Part shown: positions 1 to 7,911 of the stretch, in pieces
Layout: every line of letters starts with the position of its first letter
How positions within the stretch are numbered: position 1 is the first letter of the stretch
Source: Pseudomonadota bacterium
GTDB lineage: Bacteria > Pseudomonadota > Gammaproteobacteria > Steroidobacterales > Steroidobacteraceae
NCBI GenBank assembly: GCA_003242685.1
Contig: QGVD01000005.1
Span: 1-64,000, forward strand
DNA: 64,000 nt
Direction of reading: 5' to 3'
Position numbers and translations under genes: made by a program
The notes under the pieces: generated by a model
What the model saw: only the letters and a program-made list of their open reading frames with translations
What the model was told of the DNA's origin: nothing
Databases searched by the model: none

Positions 1-50
1 TGGTGGGCGGTCACCCGGGAATCTGAGCGGCCGTCGGGACGGGCCGCCCC

Positions 51-488
51 TTGGACGATGCCAGGCAGCACACCATCGAGCTCGACCTGCCCCCGCGGCC
101 GCTGATGGTGGAAGCCGACCCCGACCGGCTGGTGCAGATCGTGGCGAACCTCCTCAACAACGCGGCCAAGTACACCGATGCCGGCGGCCGGCTGCGCATC
201 GCCGTGTCCGTCGAGAACGGCGAGGCCGTCATCCGCGTACAGGACAACGGCGTCGGCATCACGCGCGAGATGCTCGCGCGCATCTTCGAGATGTTCACTC
301 AGGGACCCGGCTCCGCCGGACGCTCCGAGGGCGGGCTGGGCGTAGGACTCGCGATCACGCGCGGGCTCGTCGAGCTCCACGGCGGGCGCATCGAGGCGCA
401 CAGCGACGGGCCGGGGCGAGGAAGCGAGTTCGTGGTGAGGTTGCCGGGGGCGCGAGAAGAAGGCGTGGCAGAAGGCGGCAGTGTCTGA
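51..488 (+). CDS. C-terminal ATPase part of a sensor histidine kinase (truncated or frame-disrupted)
   Basis: This is the ATP-binding half of a two-component histidine kinase; no phospho-acceptor His domain is present. The N box (NNAAKY, residues 36-41), G1 box (DNGVGI, 65-70), F box (IFEMF, 78-82) and G2 box (GGLGVGLAI, 94-102) are all intact, followed by the usual EFVVRLP strand. The only available start is a TTG. In the same frame the codons just upstream (bases 27-50) still read like kinase sequence (AAVGTGRPL), but a TGA at 24-26 closes the frame. So either the gene is broken just upstream, or there is a frameshift or sequence error next to the window edge. The fold is certain; whether it makes a working protein is not. 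Confidence 0.75.
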   Translation: MDDARQHTIELDLPPRPLMVEADPDRLVQIVANLLNNAAKYTDAGGRLRIAVSVENGEAVIRVQDNGVGITREMLARIFEMFTQGPGSAGRSEGGLGVGLAITRGLVELHGGRIEAHSDGPGRGSEFVVRLPGAREEGVAEGGSV

Positions 489-527
489 CGCTCAGCACTG
501 CGCTGAGATACGCAGACAGACGAAACG

Positions 528-1193
528 TCAACCCGACTGACGCACCCGAAGCTCCGCGGCGAGGAGCTGGACTCCCCGCAGACGCGCACGCTCGAGCGCC
601 TCTTCGTCCTCGGCGATGGAAGCGATGAGCAGCTCGCGCCACACCATCACGCGCGAAGGCCAGCGTGGTTGCAGCCACTCGGGGTATCTCTCGGCGAGCT
701 CCGCGATGTGTCGGAGCGAACAGCCCGCGATCAGCTCAGCGCAGCGTGCCGACATGCCGAGCAGAAGCCGTGCCGCCGGCCCCGGGCTGCGCGCGAGATG
801 CCATGCGTACGTGAACACCAGGCGCGTGACATGAGGAGCGCGCGGGACGGTGAAGAAGGCGGGCGCGAGTGCACCTGGACCATCGTGAACCTCCTGCCCG
901 CGTGCCCAGGACCAGCGCCGTGCGTCAGCGAAACCGGCGTCGACGATCAGATACGGGCACGTCGCCGCGCGACGCCGTGCCGCAGCATCGAACGTTTTCC
1001 ATAAGTCGGAAAGCTCGGTGAGCAGAGGCTGCGCAGCCGGCGCGTGTTCCGCGCGTGCCTGATCGCACAACAGCTCGAGACATTGCTCGTTGAGCTCCGC
1101 GAGCGACTCGAGCGTTTCCGGACGCAACCACGAATGCACCACACGTGATCGCGCACCGTTGTGTTCCCTGGCCGGCTGACGCCTCGTGGGCAT
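528..1193 (-). CDS. FlhD-like regulator candidate (long form)
   Basis: A 221-residue protein without signal peptide or membrane segment. Residues about 121-190 can be aligned by eye over the length of the flagellar co-activator FlhD: a first helix (TRLVFTYAWHLARS), then LLLGMSARCAELIAG against the FlhD stretch with FRLGINEEMATTLGA, then LRHIAELAE against the FlhD helix LPQMVKLAE, then a W/F-R-W element. The N-terminal 120 residues have no counterpart in the short classical FlhD. The ATG has an AGAGGA ribosome site. It is divergent from an FlhC-like gene, which strengthens the reading because FlhD and FlhC act as one complex. No flagellar or conjugation gene is in the window, so the target genes are unknown. 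The FlhD assignment is my inference from pattern, not a database match. Confidence 0.6.
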   Translation of the reverse strand: MPTRRQPAREHNGARSRVVHSWLRPETLESLAELNEQCLELLCDQARAEHAPAAQPLLTELSDLWKTFDAAARRRAATCPYLIVDAGFADARRWSWARGQEVHDGPGALAPAFFTVPRAPHVTRLVFTYAWHLARSPGPAARLLLGMSARCAELIAGCSLRHIAELAERYPEWLQPRWPSRVMVWRELLIASIAEDEEALERARLRGVQLLAAELRVRQSG

Positions 1194-1348
1194 GGCATTC
1201 CTCTCCCTTCGTGTGTCTTATTCTGTTCGGGAGCGCTTGCAATGCATCCGCGGATTTGGGATTTTTTTACCAATTTTCAGGGACGACGATTCTGCCGATT
1301 CAGCCCCGGCTTCGCCAGCCTTGAGACAAACCGCTCACGGGGGACACG

Positions 1349-1933
1349 ATGCGCGTTTCGGACGACCGCTACAGCCGCGACCTGCAGCGCCTCAATCTCG
1401 CCATGCGCTTCATCCACCACGAGGCACGCACACAGACGATCCGCGCCTGGACGGGTCTCACGGACGACCGTATCCGCAAGCTCTATCGGACGTATGTGAG
1501 TGAAGCGGGCGCCGCTGCGGTGCCGCGGCATCGCGGCAAGTCCCCTCAGCAGGCTGCGTACTTCAGCCGCACTCCGAGACTGCAGCTCGAGACGGGAACA
1601 CTCGCCAGTTATCTTTCCATGCTCAACGTCGTTCCGCCGCACGGTGCGCGCGAGGGATTCCGCAGCGTCGCGAGCATCGCGAGGGGACAGGCATTGTGTG
1701 AGGCGTACGAGATGTATCGATCTGTCGTACGGTGCGCCCAGATCAGCTTCGAGCACGCGGTCTTTCTCGTGCGCGCACTGTGTCAGGGCGACGAGCTGCG
1801 CCTCGGAAACTGCGTCGACTGCGACAGTGTGGTGGTCGTCGATCGGCTCTCACTGCGCGACAGCCGCTGCGTTCCCTGCAGCGCAGCCAGCGCGCGCCGT
1901 GAGCCTGCGAATCCGAACCGCAGAGTTGCGTGA
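1349..1933 (+). CDS. FlhC-family transcriptional activator
   Basis: A 194-residue protein that follows FlhC throughout: an N-terminal helix (DRYSRDLQRLNLAMRFI), a helix-turn-helix-like segment around residues 28-50 (TGLTDDRIRKLYR), a hydrophobic middle, and a C-terminal zinc site with Cys155, Cys158, Cys174 and Cys177, the CxxC...CxxC arrangement of FlhC. FlhC binds DNA as a complex with FlhD. The start ATG follows GGGGGA. It is divergent from the FlhD-like gene, with about 155 bases between the start codons that must hold both promoters. Besides flagellar control, FlhCD-type pairs (SetCD of SXT elements, AcaCD of IncC plasmids) drive transfer genes of mobile elements, so the role need not be flagellar. 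Confidence 0.8.
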   Translation: MRVSDDRYSRDLQRLNLAMRFIHHEARTQTIRAWTGLTDDRIRKLYRTYVSEAGAAAVPRHRGKSPQQAAYFSRTPRLQLETGTLASYLSMLNVVPPHGAREGFRSVASIARGQALCEAYEMYRSVVRCAQISFEHAVFLVRALCQGDELRLGNCVDCDSVVVVDRLSLRDSRCVPCSAASARREPANPNRRVA

Positions 1934-1944
1934 CGATCTGAACA

Positions 1945-1968
1945 GGTGCACCCACCGGTTGGTGCACC
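1945..1968 (+). terminator. Hairpin after the FlhC-like gene
   Basis: The 8-base palindrome GGTGCACC occurs twice, 8 bases apart, and the copies can pair into a perfect stem about 11 bases after the stop codon. There is no T run, so termination would be factor-assisted at best; a pair of protein-binding half sites is an alternative. Confidence 0.4.
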
Positions 1969-2059
1969 GTGCCGGCCTCATGCGCTTGCGCAGCGCATCA
2001 ACCGCGCACCACTTGCGAAGCGGAGTGAAGCGCAGGTTTTCCCGTCTGATGAATTGCTC

Positions 2060-2431
2060 TCACTTCCCGGGGCCGGGGCCGCGGCTCGCGAGCGTGGGAT
2101 CGCGCATTCCGTTGAACGTGCAGTGACTGATGTCGCCGACGAGCACGGAGACGATCTCGTCGGTGGTCTTCTGCAGCTCGAGCAGCGTGTGGCTGCCCGC
2201 GAACTCGGTGATGAACGCGTTGCGCACACCGCCATGGACGAAGAGCACCGTGGCCGACGTCGTGACACAACTGACGTCGCAGCCCTCGGGCCGCGTGTCG
2301 CTGCACGTGAGCACGCGCTCGGGATGGCCTCTCTTCAGCACATCGCCCAGATCCTGTGCCGTGGTGGAAGACGGTGGAACGGCCGTCAGCGTCGCTGCGG
2401 CACCCACTGCAAGCCAGACGTAGCTGCGCAT
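2060..2431 (-). CDS. Exported four-cysteine protein, paralogue A
   Basis: A 123-residue protein of no family I recognise. It starts at an ATG with a GGGAGG ribosome site and carries a signal peptide (about residues 1-25, ending near TTAQ), so it should be periplasmic. The mature part has four cysteines (43, 51, 55, 104) in the pattern C-x7-C-x3-C-x48-C and conserved blocks ERVL.C, LFV...VR.AFITE and VLVG.IS.CT. The gene at 2544, reading the other way, has the same blocks and almost the same cysteine spacing, so the two are diverged duplicates. Even cysteine number and export suggest two disulphides. Function unknown. Confidence 0.75.
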   Translation of the reverse strand: MRSYVWLAVGAAATLTAVPPSSTTAQDLGDVLKRGHPERVLTCSDTRPEGCDVSCVTTSATVLFVHGGVRNAFITEFAGSHTLLELQKTTDEIVSVLVGDISHCTFNGMRDPTLASRGPGPGK

Positions 2432-2543
2432 CGCGACCTCCCTTCGCTGTTGCGGGTGCAAAGCAAGGTCCGTGCCCACGCTGTTCATGGCTTGGGCGCG
2501 AACCTTGCTGACGTGTGCTTCGTGCACGTGGACGGAGATGCCG

Positions 2544-3158
2544 ATGCACGGTCTCACTGCGGCGCGTGCATGCGCCGTTGCTGCGTTGCTCAGCGCTGCT
2601 CCTCCAGCCCTCGCGCAGGATGAAGGCAGGGAAGATCCGCGCATCGCCGGACGCGCGGAGCGGGTTCTCGTGTGTGAATCGGCGGCGGGTGCCGGATGCA
2701 ATGCGAGCTGCATTGCCGCATCCGGCGAGGCGCTCTTCGTTTATGACCGCGTGAGGCGCGCGTTGATCACCGAGCTCGCAGCGGGCCACGCGCTTGTCGA
2801 AGTGCAGCGGATCGATCCGGACGAGTTCCGCTCGGTGCTGGTCGGACGGATCAGCCAGTGCACGCTGGAAGGCCTGCACGACATGACGTTACAGAAACCT
2901 CAGCCGGCACCTGGCGGAAGCACACCACCGGCCGCCACGCCACCGCTCAAGGTCACTCGTCCCGATGCACCTGCAGCCCCTCCACCACCGAGCGCGTCGG
3001 AATCCGGCGCACCGCCCGTCGCCGCGCAGCCGGGAAGCGGAGTGATCGTCGAAAGTCGCAAGGGAGGCGGCGTGTTCGGCGCGGCGTTGGTCCTTCTGCT
3101 CTCGCTCGCCTGTCTGCTGCTTGCCTTCAGCAGACGCGCACTTCTTCGAGAATCATGA
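2544..3158 (+). CDS. Exported four-cysteine protein with C-terminal anchor, paralogue B
   Basis: A 204-residue relative of the divergent gene at 2060-2431. The start at 2544 is preferred over ATG 2538 because GGAG lies six bases before it. It has a signal peptide (cut near PALAQ, residue 25), the cysteine domain (Cys44, 52, 56, 106; C-x7-C-x3-C-x49-C), a proline/alanine/serine-rich linker (about 118-163), and a hydrophobic segment (about 177-195) followed by RR, which should leave the domain in the periplasm tethered to the inner membrane. Paralogue A lacks the linker and anchor. The last 32 bases overlap the convergent gene at 3127. Function unknown. Confidence 0.75.
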   Translation: MHGLTAARACAVAALLSAAPPALAQDEGREDPRIAGRAERVLVCESAAGAGCNASCIAASGEALFVYDRVRRALITELAAGHALVEVQRIDPDEFRSVLVGRISQCTLEGLHDMTLQKPQPAPGGSTPPAATPPLKVTRPDAPAAPPPPSASESGAPPVAAQPGSGVIVESRKGGGVFGAALVLLLSLACLLLAFSRRALLRES

Positions 3159-3513
3159 TCGGCCAGTGCGCGCCGTCGCGCTCGGCGAGCCACGTGTTGG
3201 TGTGCGGGCAGAAGCACGCGACGAGCTGATCGTCCCCGTAGGCGTAGTGCGTCGCCACGAAGAGCAGGTCGTAGGGACCGAGCGGTGCGCTCATATCGCC
3301 CGCCTCGCTCTGAAAGCGCACCGTGATGGCATGGCACGCCAGGCAGAAGGGCCGGCGCTCACCATGGAAGGACCATCCCGCGTGCAGATCCTCGGTGAGC
3401 AGATCGTGCCCGGGACCACGCTCGAGCCGCCTGCCGGCGATGCGGTAACAGGGCGCAGCGTCGACTTCCAGCGCCGGGCCGGAAGGAGCCGCCAGACTCG
3501 CGTGAATTGCCAT
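3127..3513 (-). CDS. Small Cys-rich protein of unknown function
   Basis: A 128-residue frame not recognised as any family. It contains Cys22, a CxxC pair (Cys57/Cys60, followed by His61), a CxC pair (Cys100/Cys102 with His104) and a final Cys128, so a structural metal site is possible. Composition looks like a real cytoplasmic protein (SFHGERRPFCLACHAITVRF, YDLLFVATHYAYGDDQ) rather than an antisense artefact, and the opposite strand here has only a frame of typical shadow composition. The start codon is uncertain; the ATG used has a weak ribosome site. It overlaps the convergent gene at 2544-3158 by 32 bases. Confidence 0.5.
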   Translation of the reverse strand: MAIHASLAAPSGPALEVDAAPCYRIAGRRLERGPGHDLLTEDLHAGWSFHGERRPFCLACHAITVRFQSEAGDMSAPLGPYDLLFVATHYAYGDDQLVACFCPHTNTWLAERDGAHWPIMILEEVRVC

Positions 3514-3636
3514 CGTCCCGATCGAGGTCTCCGAAAGTGCGGTTCGGGAGCAAGTCGCGGTCCCGGCCCGGAAGCCTCCGGCAGTGGACCACGCGGGCGC
3601 TGTTAGAATCCCCTCTGCCCTCCCGTCACCAGTTCC

Positions 3637-4572
3637 ATGAGCCGAGAGCGCAACCGACCCAACTTCTTCGCAGGACCCTATCTCGACCGCCGCGCCGAGC
3701 TGCGCGAGCGCGCCGACTGGATCGAAGAAGCGCGGCGGGATGCGAGCACGCTCTATGTCGCCGCGCACGGAACGACGCAGCTCATCCACCTCGAGCCCGA
3801 GCCGCGGATCGCCTTTCTCACGGGAGACCATCCCGCGGTCCGCGCCGCACGGCCGGAGCAGCTCGTGCTTCTCGGCTGGTTCCGCGGAACGCGCTGCATG
3901 CTGGTGGAGCTCGATGCCGGCTCGTGGCAGGAGCTCACGGCGGGTCAGAGCTTCGAGGAGCTGCGTCCACTGTCGACGCGTCTGCCTGCCGAGGAAGCCG
4001 GCCTGCTCGCCTACGCGCGTGCACTCACCATCTGGCGCGCCCGCCAGCGCTTCTGCGGCGTCTGTGGCGCCGCCACGCGTCCGGAACGGGCGGGACACCT
4101 CATACGGTGCACCAATGAGAGCTGCGGACAGGAATTCTTCCCGCGCATCGACCCCGCGATCATCGTGCTGGTGACAGACGGCGAGCGCGCGCTGCTCGGC
4201 CGCCAGGCGAGCTGGCCACCGGGGCGATACTCGACCATCGCGGGATTCGTGGAGCCCGGAGAGAGTCTCGAGGATGCCGTCATCCGCGAAGTCGACGAGG
4301 AAACCGGCGTCCGCATCCACGACATCGTGTACGACTCCTCGCAGCCCTGGCCCTTTCCGGCATCTCTGATGCTGGGCTTCTACGCGGCTGCGCAGCCGGC
4401 GGCGCCGATCACGGTCGGCTGGGAGCTCGAGGATGCGCGCTGGTTCACGCGCGATGAGCTCGAAGCAGGCGCGGTGCTGCTGCCGCCGCCGCAATCGATT
4501 TCCTACCGGCTCATCCGCACGTGGATGGAAGGAGCGCATCCTCCGCTGCGGATGCACGGAGAAGAGAAATGA
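3637..4572 (+). CDS. nudC: NADH pyrophosphatase / NAD-cap RNA hydrolase
   Basis: A Nudix hydrolase of 311 residues that splits NAD(H) into NMN(H) and AMP and removes NAD caps from RNA. A four-cysteine zinc ribbon (Cys140, 143, 158, 163) precedes the Nudix box (203-225: GFVEPGESLEDAVIREVDEE then TGV), which has every residue of G-x5-E-x7-RE-x-x-EE-x-G. The NudC signature SQPWPFPAS follows at 235-243. Its stop overlaps the ATG of the next gene (ATGA), so the two are translated together. Confidence 0.95.
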   Translation: MSRERNRPNFFAGPYLDRRAELRERADWIEEARRDASTLYVAAHGTTQLIHLEPEPRIAFLTGDHPAVRAARPEQLVLLGWFRGTRCMLVELDAGSWQELTAGQSFEELRPLSTRLPAEEAGLLAYARALTIWRARQRFCGVCGAATRPERAGHLIRCTNESCGQEFFPRIDPAIIVLVTDGERALLGRQASWPPGRYSTIAGFVEPGESLEDAVIREVDEETGVRIHDIVYDSSQPWPFPASLMLGFYAAAQPAAPITVGWELEDARWFTRDELEAGAVLLPPPQSISYRLIRTWMEGAHPPLRMHGEEK

Positions 4573-5195
4573 GTGGCACGATGTCCGAGCTCGAGGTGCT
4601 GGTGTCCATCGCGCTCGGCGTCGGGCTGGCGTCGGCCGTGGGATTGCGCGTCTTTCTGCCACTGCTGGTCGTAAGCATTGCCGGCTACGCCGGATATCTC
4701 GAGCTGGGCAGCGACTTCGCGTGGCTCGCGACGCTTCCGGCAGTGGTGATGCTCGGCGTCGCCGCGACCCTCGAGGTGCTCGGGTACTACGTGCCCGGCA
4801 TCGACAATCTTCTCGACACGCTGGCAACGCCCGCGGCGCTCGTCGCGGGCACCATCGTCGCGGCAGCCGTCATGGCCGACCTCCCGCCGCTCGTGAAGTG
4901 GACCACGGCCGTCATCGCAGGTGGCGGCGCGGCGGGGCTCACGCAGAGCGTCACGGCGCTGCTGCGCGTGAAATCGACGGCGACGACGGGTGGATTCGCG
5001 AACCCGGTCCTGGCAACCGGAGAGCTGGGCGGTTCGCTGATCGTCTCGCTCCTCGCGCTCGCCGCTCCGCTCATCGCGCTCGTGCTCGTGGTCGTATTCG
5101 TGTGGATCGTGGTGCGTTTCGCGCGCCGTCTGCTGCGCGGAAACGCCTCGCGTGCGCTGCCTCCGGCGGGCGGCGGGAATCGGGAGGGCGGCTGA
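4569..5195 (+). CDS. DUF4126 membrane protein
   Basis: A 208-residue inner-membrane protein with about five to six hydrophobic segments and a short basic, glycine-rich tail. The N-terminal pattern VSIALGVGLASAVGLRVFLP and the GGFANPVLATGELGG block fit the DUF4126 family, whose function is not known. The ATG overlaps the nudC stop, and the next gene begins three bases after the stop, so nudC, this gene and the NRDE gene look like one transcript. Earlier in-frame starts lie inside nudC and were not used. Confidence 0.8.
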   Translation: MSGTMSELEVLVSIALGVGLASAVGLRVFLPLLVVSIAGYAGYLELGSDFAWLATLPAVVMLGVAATLEVLGYYVPGIDNLLDTLATPAALVAGTIVAAAVMADLPPLVKWTTAVIAGGGAAGLTQSVTALLRVKSTATTGGFANPVLATGELGGSLIVSLLALAAPLIALVLVVVFVWIVVRFARRLLRGNASRALPPAGGGNREGG

Positions 5196-5198
5196 GCG

Positions 5199-5987
5199 AT
5201 GTGCCTGCTGGTGCTCGCATGGCGTGTCCACCCGCGCTACCGGTTGATCGTCGCCGCGAACCGTGACGAGTATCACGAACGTCCCGCGGCACCACTCGCC
5301 GAGTGGCCCGAGCCGCCTCGCATCATCGCAGGCCGCGATCTGCGTGCGGGCGGCACCTGGCTCGGCGTCGATCGCCGCCAGCGCTTCGGCATCGTGACGA
5401 ACTTCCGCGAGGTGCAGCGGCCGCGCCGCAGCGCACCCTCGCGCGGAGGGCTCGTGCCGGCCTTCCTCGCGCAGGACGCTCCTCCCGGCGAATTCCTCTC
5501 CGCGCTCGAGGTGGACGCGCCGGGCTACTCCGGGTTCAACCTGCTCATCGGCGACGGCACGGAGCTCTGGTACGCATCGAACCGCGCCGACCGCTTGGCC
5601 AGGAAGCTGCCGCCGGGCATCTATGGCCTCAGCAATCAGTTCCTCGACACACCGTGGCCGAAGCTCGAGCGCGTGCGGCGGCGGTTCACCGAATGGTTGA
5701 GGCGCACGGACGTCGCACGGCCCGAAGAGCTCCTCGAGATGCTTGCCGATCGCGAGCCGGCGGGCGAGCACGAGACCGACCAGACCGTCCAGACACCGGG
5801 CGCGCGACTCGATCCACAGCTCGAGCGCGCACTCGCGGCGCCCTTCGTCGTGCACCCGGTGTTCGGCACACGCTGCTCGACCGTGATGCTCTTCGAAACC
5901 TCCGGCGACGCGGTCGTCGTGGAGCGGCGCTTCGCTCCAGAGGGCCACGCGACGGGCGAAACTGAATTCAGGCTGAACGGCGCGTGA
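5199..5987 (+). CDS. NRDE (TANGO2-like) family protein
   Basis: A 262-residue protein of the NRDE family, named for the NRDE motif seen here as VAANRDEYHERPAAP. It begins with Met-Cys, as in NRDE/TANGO2 proteins, where the Cys could become N-terminal after methionine removal. Other family blocks are AGRDLRAGGTWLGVD, TNFR, GFNLLIGDG and GIYGLSNQFLDTPWPK. Eukaryotic TANGO2 has been tied to lipid or haem handling; the bacterial role is unsettled. The start lies three bases after the upstream gene. No signal peptide. Confidence 0.88.
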   Translation: MCLLVLAWRVHPRYRLIVAANRDEYHERPAAPLAEWPEPPRIIAGRDLRAGGTWLGVDRRQRFGIVTNFREVQRPRRSAPSRGGLVPAFLAQDAPPGEFLSALEVDAPGYSGFNLLIGDGTELWYASNRADRLARKLPPGIYGLSNQFLDTPWPKLERVRRRFTEWLRRTDVARPEELLEMLADREPAGEHETDQTVQTPGARLDPQLERALAAPFVVHPVFGTRCSTVMLFETSGDAVVVERRFAPEGHATGETEFRLNGA

Positions 5988-6063
5988 GTGCGAAACCGTG
6001 CCTGGAACCCGAGCCGGGCAGGACTACTCTGATTAGAATCCCGGTTTTGGATCGCACTTGCGC

Positions 6064-7911
6064 ATGTCGCACCACCGCCTTTCTTCCCGCCCAGCGCGCC
6101 GGCGGACCGTCGCCGCGCTCGCCGTCGGCTGGATCTTCGCCTGCTCGCAGGCGACGGCGGACATCGACATCAACATCCAGGGTGTCGACGACGAGCTGCG
6201 CAAGAACGTGCTCGCCTATCTGAGCCTCGCGCGCTACGCGAAGCACGATCTGCCCGAAGACCAGGTCGAACGGCTCCAGGATCGCATCGAGCGCGAGGCC
6301 TCGGCGGCGCTGCGTCCCTTCGGGTACTACGAGCCGAAGATCGAGTCCCGTGTCGACCGCGCGGGACAGAACGACTGGCGCGTCACCATACGCATCACGC
6401 CCGGGGAGCCGATCCGCATGGAGAACGTCGACGTGCAGGTGCTCGGCCCCGGGGCGGAAAATCCGCTCTTCCAGCGCATCCTCAACGATCTGCCGCTCAA
6501 GGCCGGCGACCGGCTCAATCACGGAGCCTACGACCGCATCAAGGACGATCTGCAGCGCACGGCCGCCACTTACGGTTTTCTCGACGCGCGCCTCACCCGC
6601 AACGAGCTGCGCGTCGATCCCCAGCGGCGCGTCGCGAGCGCGTATCTGGTGCTCGAAACGGGTCATCGCTATCGCTTCGGCACGACACGCATCGAGCAGG
6701 ACGTCATCGACGACGAGCTGGTCCGGCGCTTCATGCGCTACCGTCAGGACGAGCCCTTCGACGTCACGGAGCTGCTGCGCACGCAGTTCGCGCTCGACGA
6801 CAGCCAGTATTTCGGCACCGTGGAAGTGCTGCCGGGCGAGCCGGACCGCGAGGAACACGTGGTTCCGGTGAGCATCCGCGCGGTGCCGAATCGCCGGGAC
6901 CGCTACTCCTTCGGTGCGGGCTACGGTACGGACACCGGCGTGCGAGGCACGGCCACGTGGGAGAACCGGCGCGTGAACCGGCGCGGCCACCGCTTCAACA
7001 CGCTCATCAAGGCGGCGGCCGAAGATCAGAGCCTCGAAGCGCGCTACATCGTGCCGATCGGCGACCCGGCGCTCGAGAAGCTCTCCTTCGAGCTCACGTA
7101 CGAGGAACGGGAGCCCGGCGATCTCGACTCACAGGAGTTCACCTTCGGTCCGAGCATCACCCAGGTCCGCGGTCGCTGGCAGCGCGTGTGGTTCATCAGT
7201 GCCACGCATTCGTCGGACGAGATGCCCGGCGGCGGGAGGAACGTGCAGACGCTGCTCGTCCCCGGGATAAGCATCGCGTCCGTGCCGCACGGGTATCTCG
7301 GCGAGACGCTCTTCCAGCGCGGCTTCTTCGCCGAGCTGCGCGGCTCCCATGGAGCCTTCGGCTCCGACTCCGACTTCGTGCAGCTGCGCGTGCAGGCCGA
7401 GAGGGCTTTCGATCTCGGCTCACGCTGGCACATCGTGGTGCGGGGCGAGGTCGGAGCGAGCCTCGTGTCGCAGTTCAGCGAGCTGCCTCTCTCCATGCGC
7501 TACTTCGCGGGCGGTGACCGCAGCGTGCGCGGCTTCGGCTACGAGGAGCTGTCGCCGGTGCGCTACGAGCCGGCGCTCGACGAAGACGGGCAACCGATCC
7601 TCGACGAGAACGGACAACCGGTCGAAACGGCGAGCAGGATCGGTGGAAAGCATCTGCTGACGGGAAGCTTCGAGCTGATCCGCGATCTGCCGCGCAACAT
7701 GGGCGCGGCGGTGTTCTTCGACTTCGGCAACGCTTTCGATCGCTTCGGTGAAGCGCCCGATCCCCGTGATCCGGACTTCCTCGAGTACTCGGCCGGTGTC
7801 GGCGTGCGCTGGCGCCTCCCGGTCGTGACCGTCGGCATCGACGTCGCTCAGCCGCTGTCCGAGCCGGGCGCAGGCCCGCGGCTGCACATCAACTTCTCTC
7901 CGAAGCTCTGA
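6064..7911 (+). CDS. tamA: TamA, Omp85-family outer-membrane assembly protein
   Basis: A 615-residue outer-membrane protein of the translocation and assembly module. A signal peptide (RRRTVAALAVGWIFACSQATA) is followed by POTRA domains (roughly residues 30-270) and a C-terminal 16-strand-type barrel. The Omp85 lid-lock motif appears as GGDRSVRGFGYEEL. The ATG at 6064 is used; a TTG two codons earlier is possible. Its stop overlaps the tamB start by one base, and the pair is expected to span the envelope together, moving proteins or phospholipids to the outer membrane. The length is close to E. coli TamA (577). Confidence 0.95.
   Translation: MSHHRLSSRPARRRTVAALAVGWIFACSQATADIDINIQGVDDELRKNVLAYLSLARYAKHDLPEDQVERLQDRIEREASAALRPFGYYEPKIESRVDRAGQNDWRVTIRITPGEPIRMENVDVQVLGPGAENPLFQRILNDLPLKAGDRLNHGAYDRIKDDLQRTAATYGFLDARLTRNELRVDPQRRVASAYLVLETGHRYRFGTTRIEQDVIDDELVRRFMRYRQDEPFDVTELLRTQFALDDSQYFGTVEVLPGEPDREEHVVPVSIRAVPNRRDRYSFGAGYGTDTGVRGTATWENRRVNRRGHRFNTLIKAAAEDQSLEARYIVPIGDPALEKLSFELTYEEREPGDLDSQEFTFGPSITQVRGRWQRVWFISATHSSDEMPGGGRNVQTLLVPGISIASVPHGYLGETLFQRGFFAELRGSHGAFGSDSDFVQLRVQAERAFDLGSRWHIVVRGEVGASLVSQFSELPLSMRYFAGGDRSVRGFGYEELSPVRYEPALDEDGQPILDENGQPVETASRIGGKHLLTGSFELIRDLPRNMGAAVFFDFGNAFDRFGEAPDPRDPDFLEYSAGVGVRWRLPVVTVGIDVAQPLSEPGAGPRLHINFSPKL

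Noticed and set aside
1194..1348. Search for sigma-70 promoters between the FlhD-like and FlhC-like genes
   Set aside because: A TTGCAA and some A/T-rich patches are visible on the minus strand, but no -35/-10 pair with proper spacing could be defended.
4503..5948. A 481-codon antisense frame across the DUF4126 and NRDE genes
   Set aside because: Charged low-complexity shadow with no ribosome site; the plus-strand genes show family motifs.
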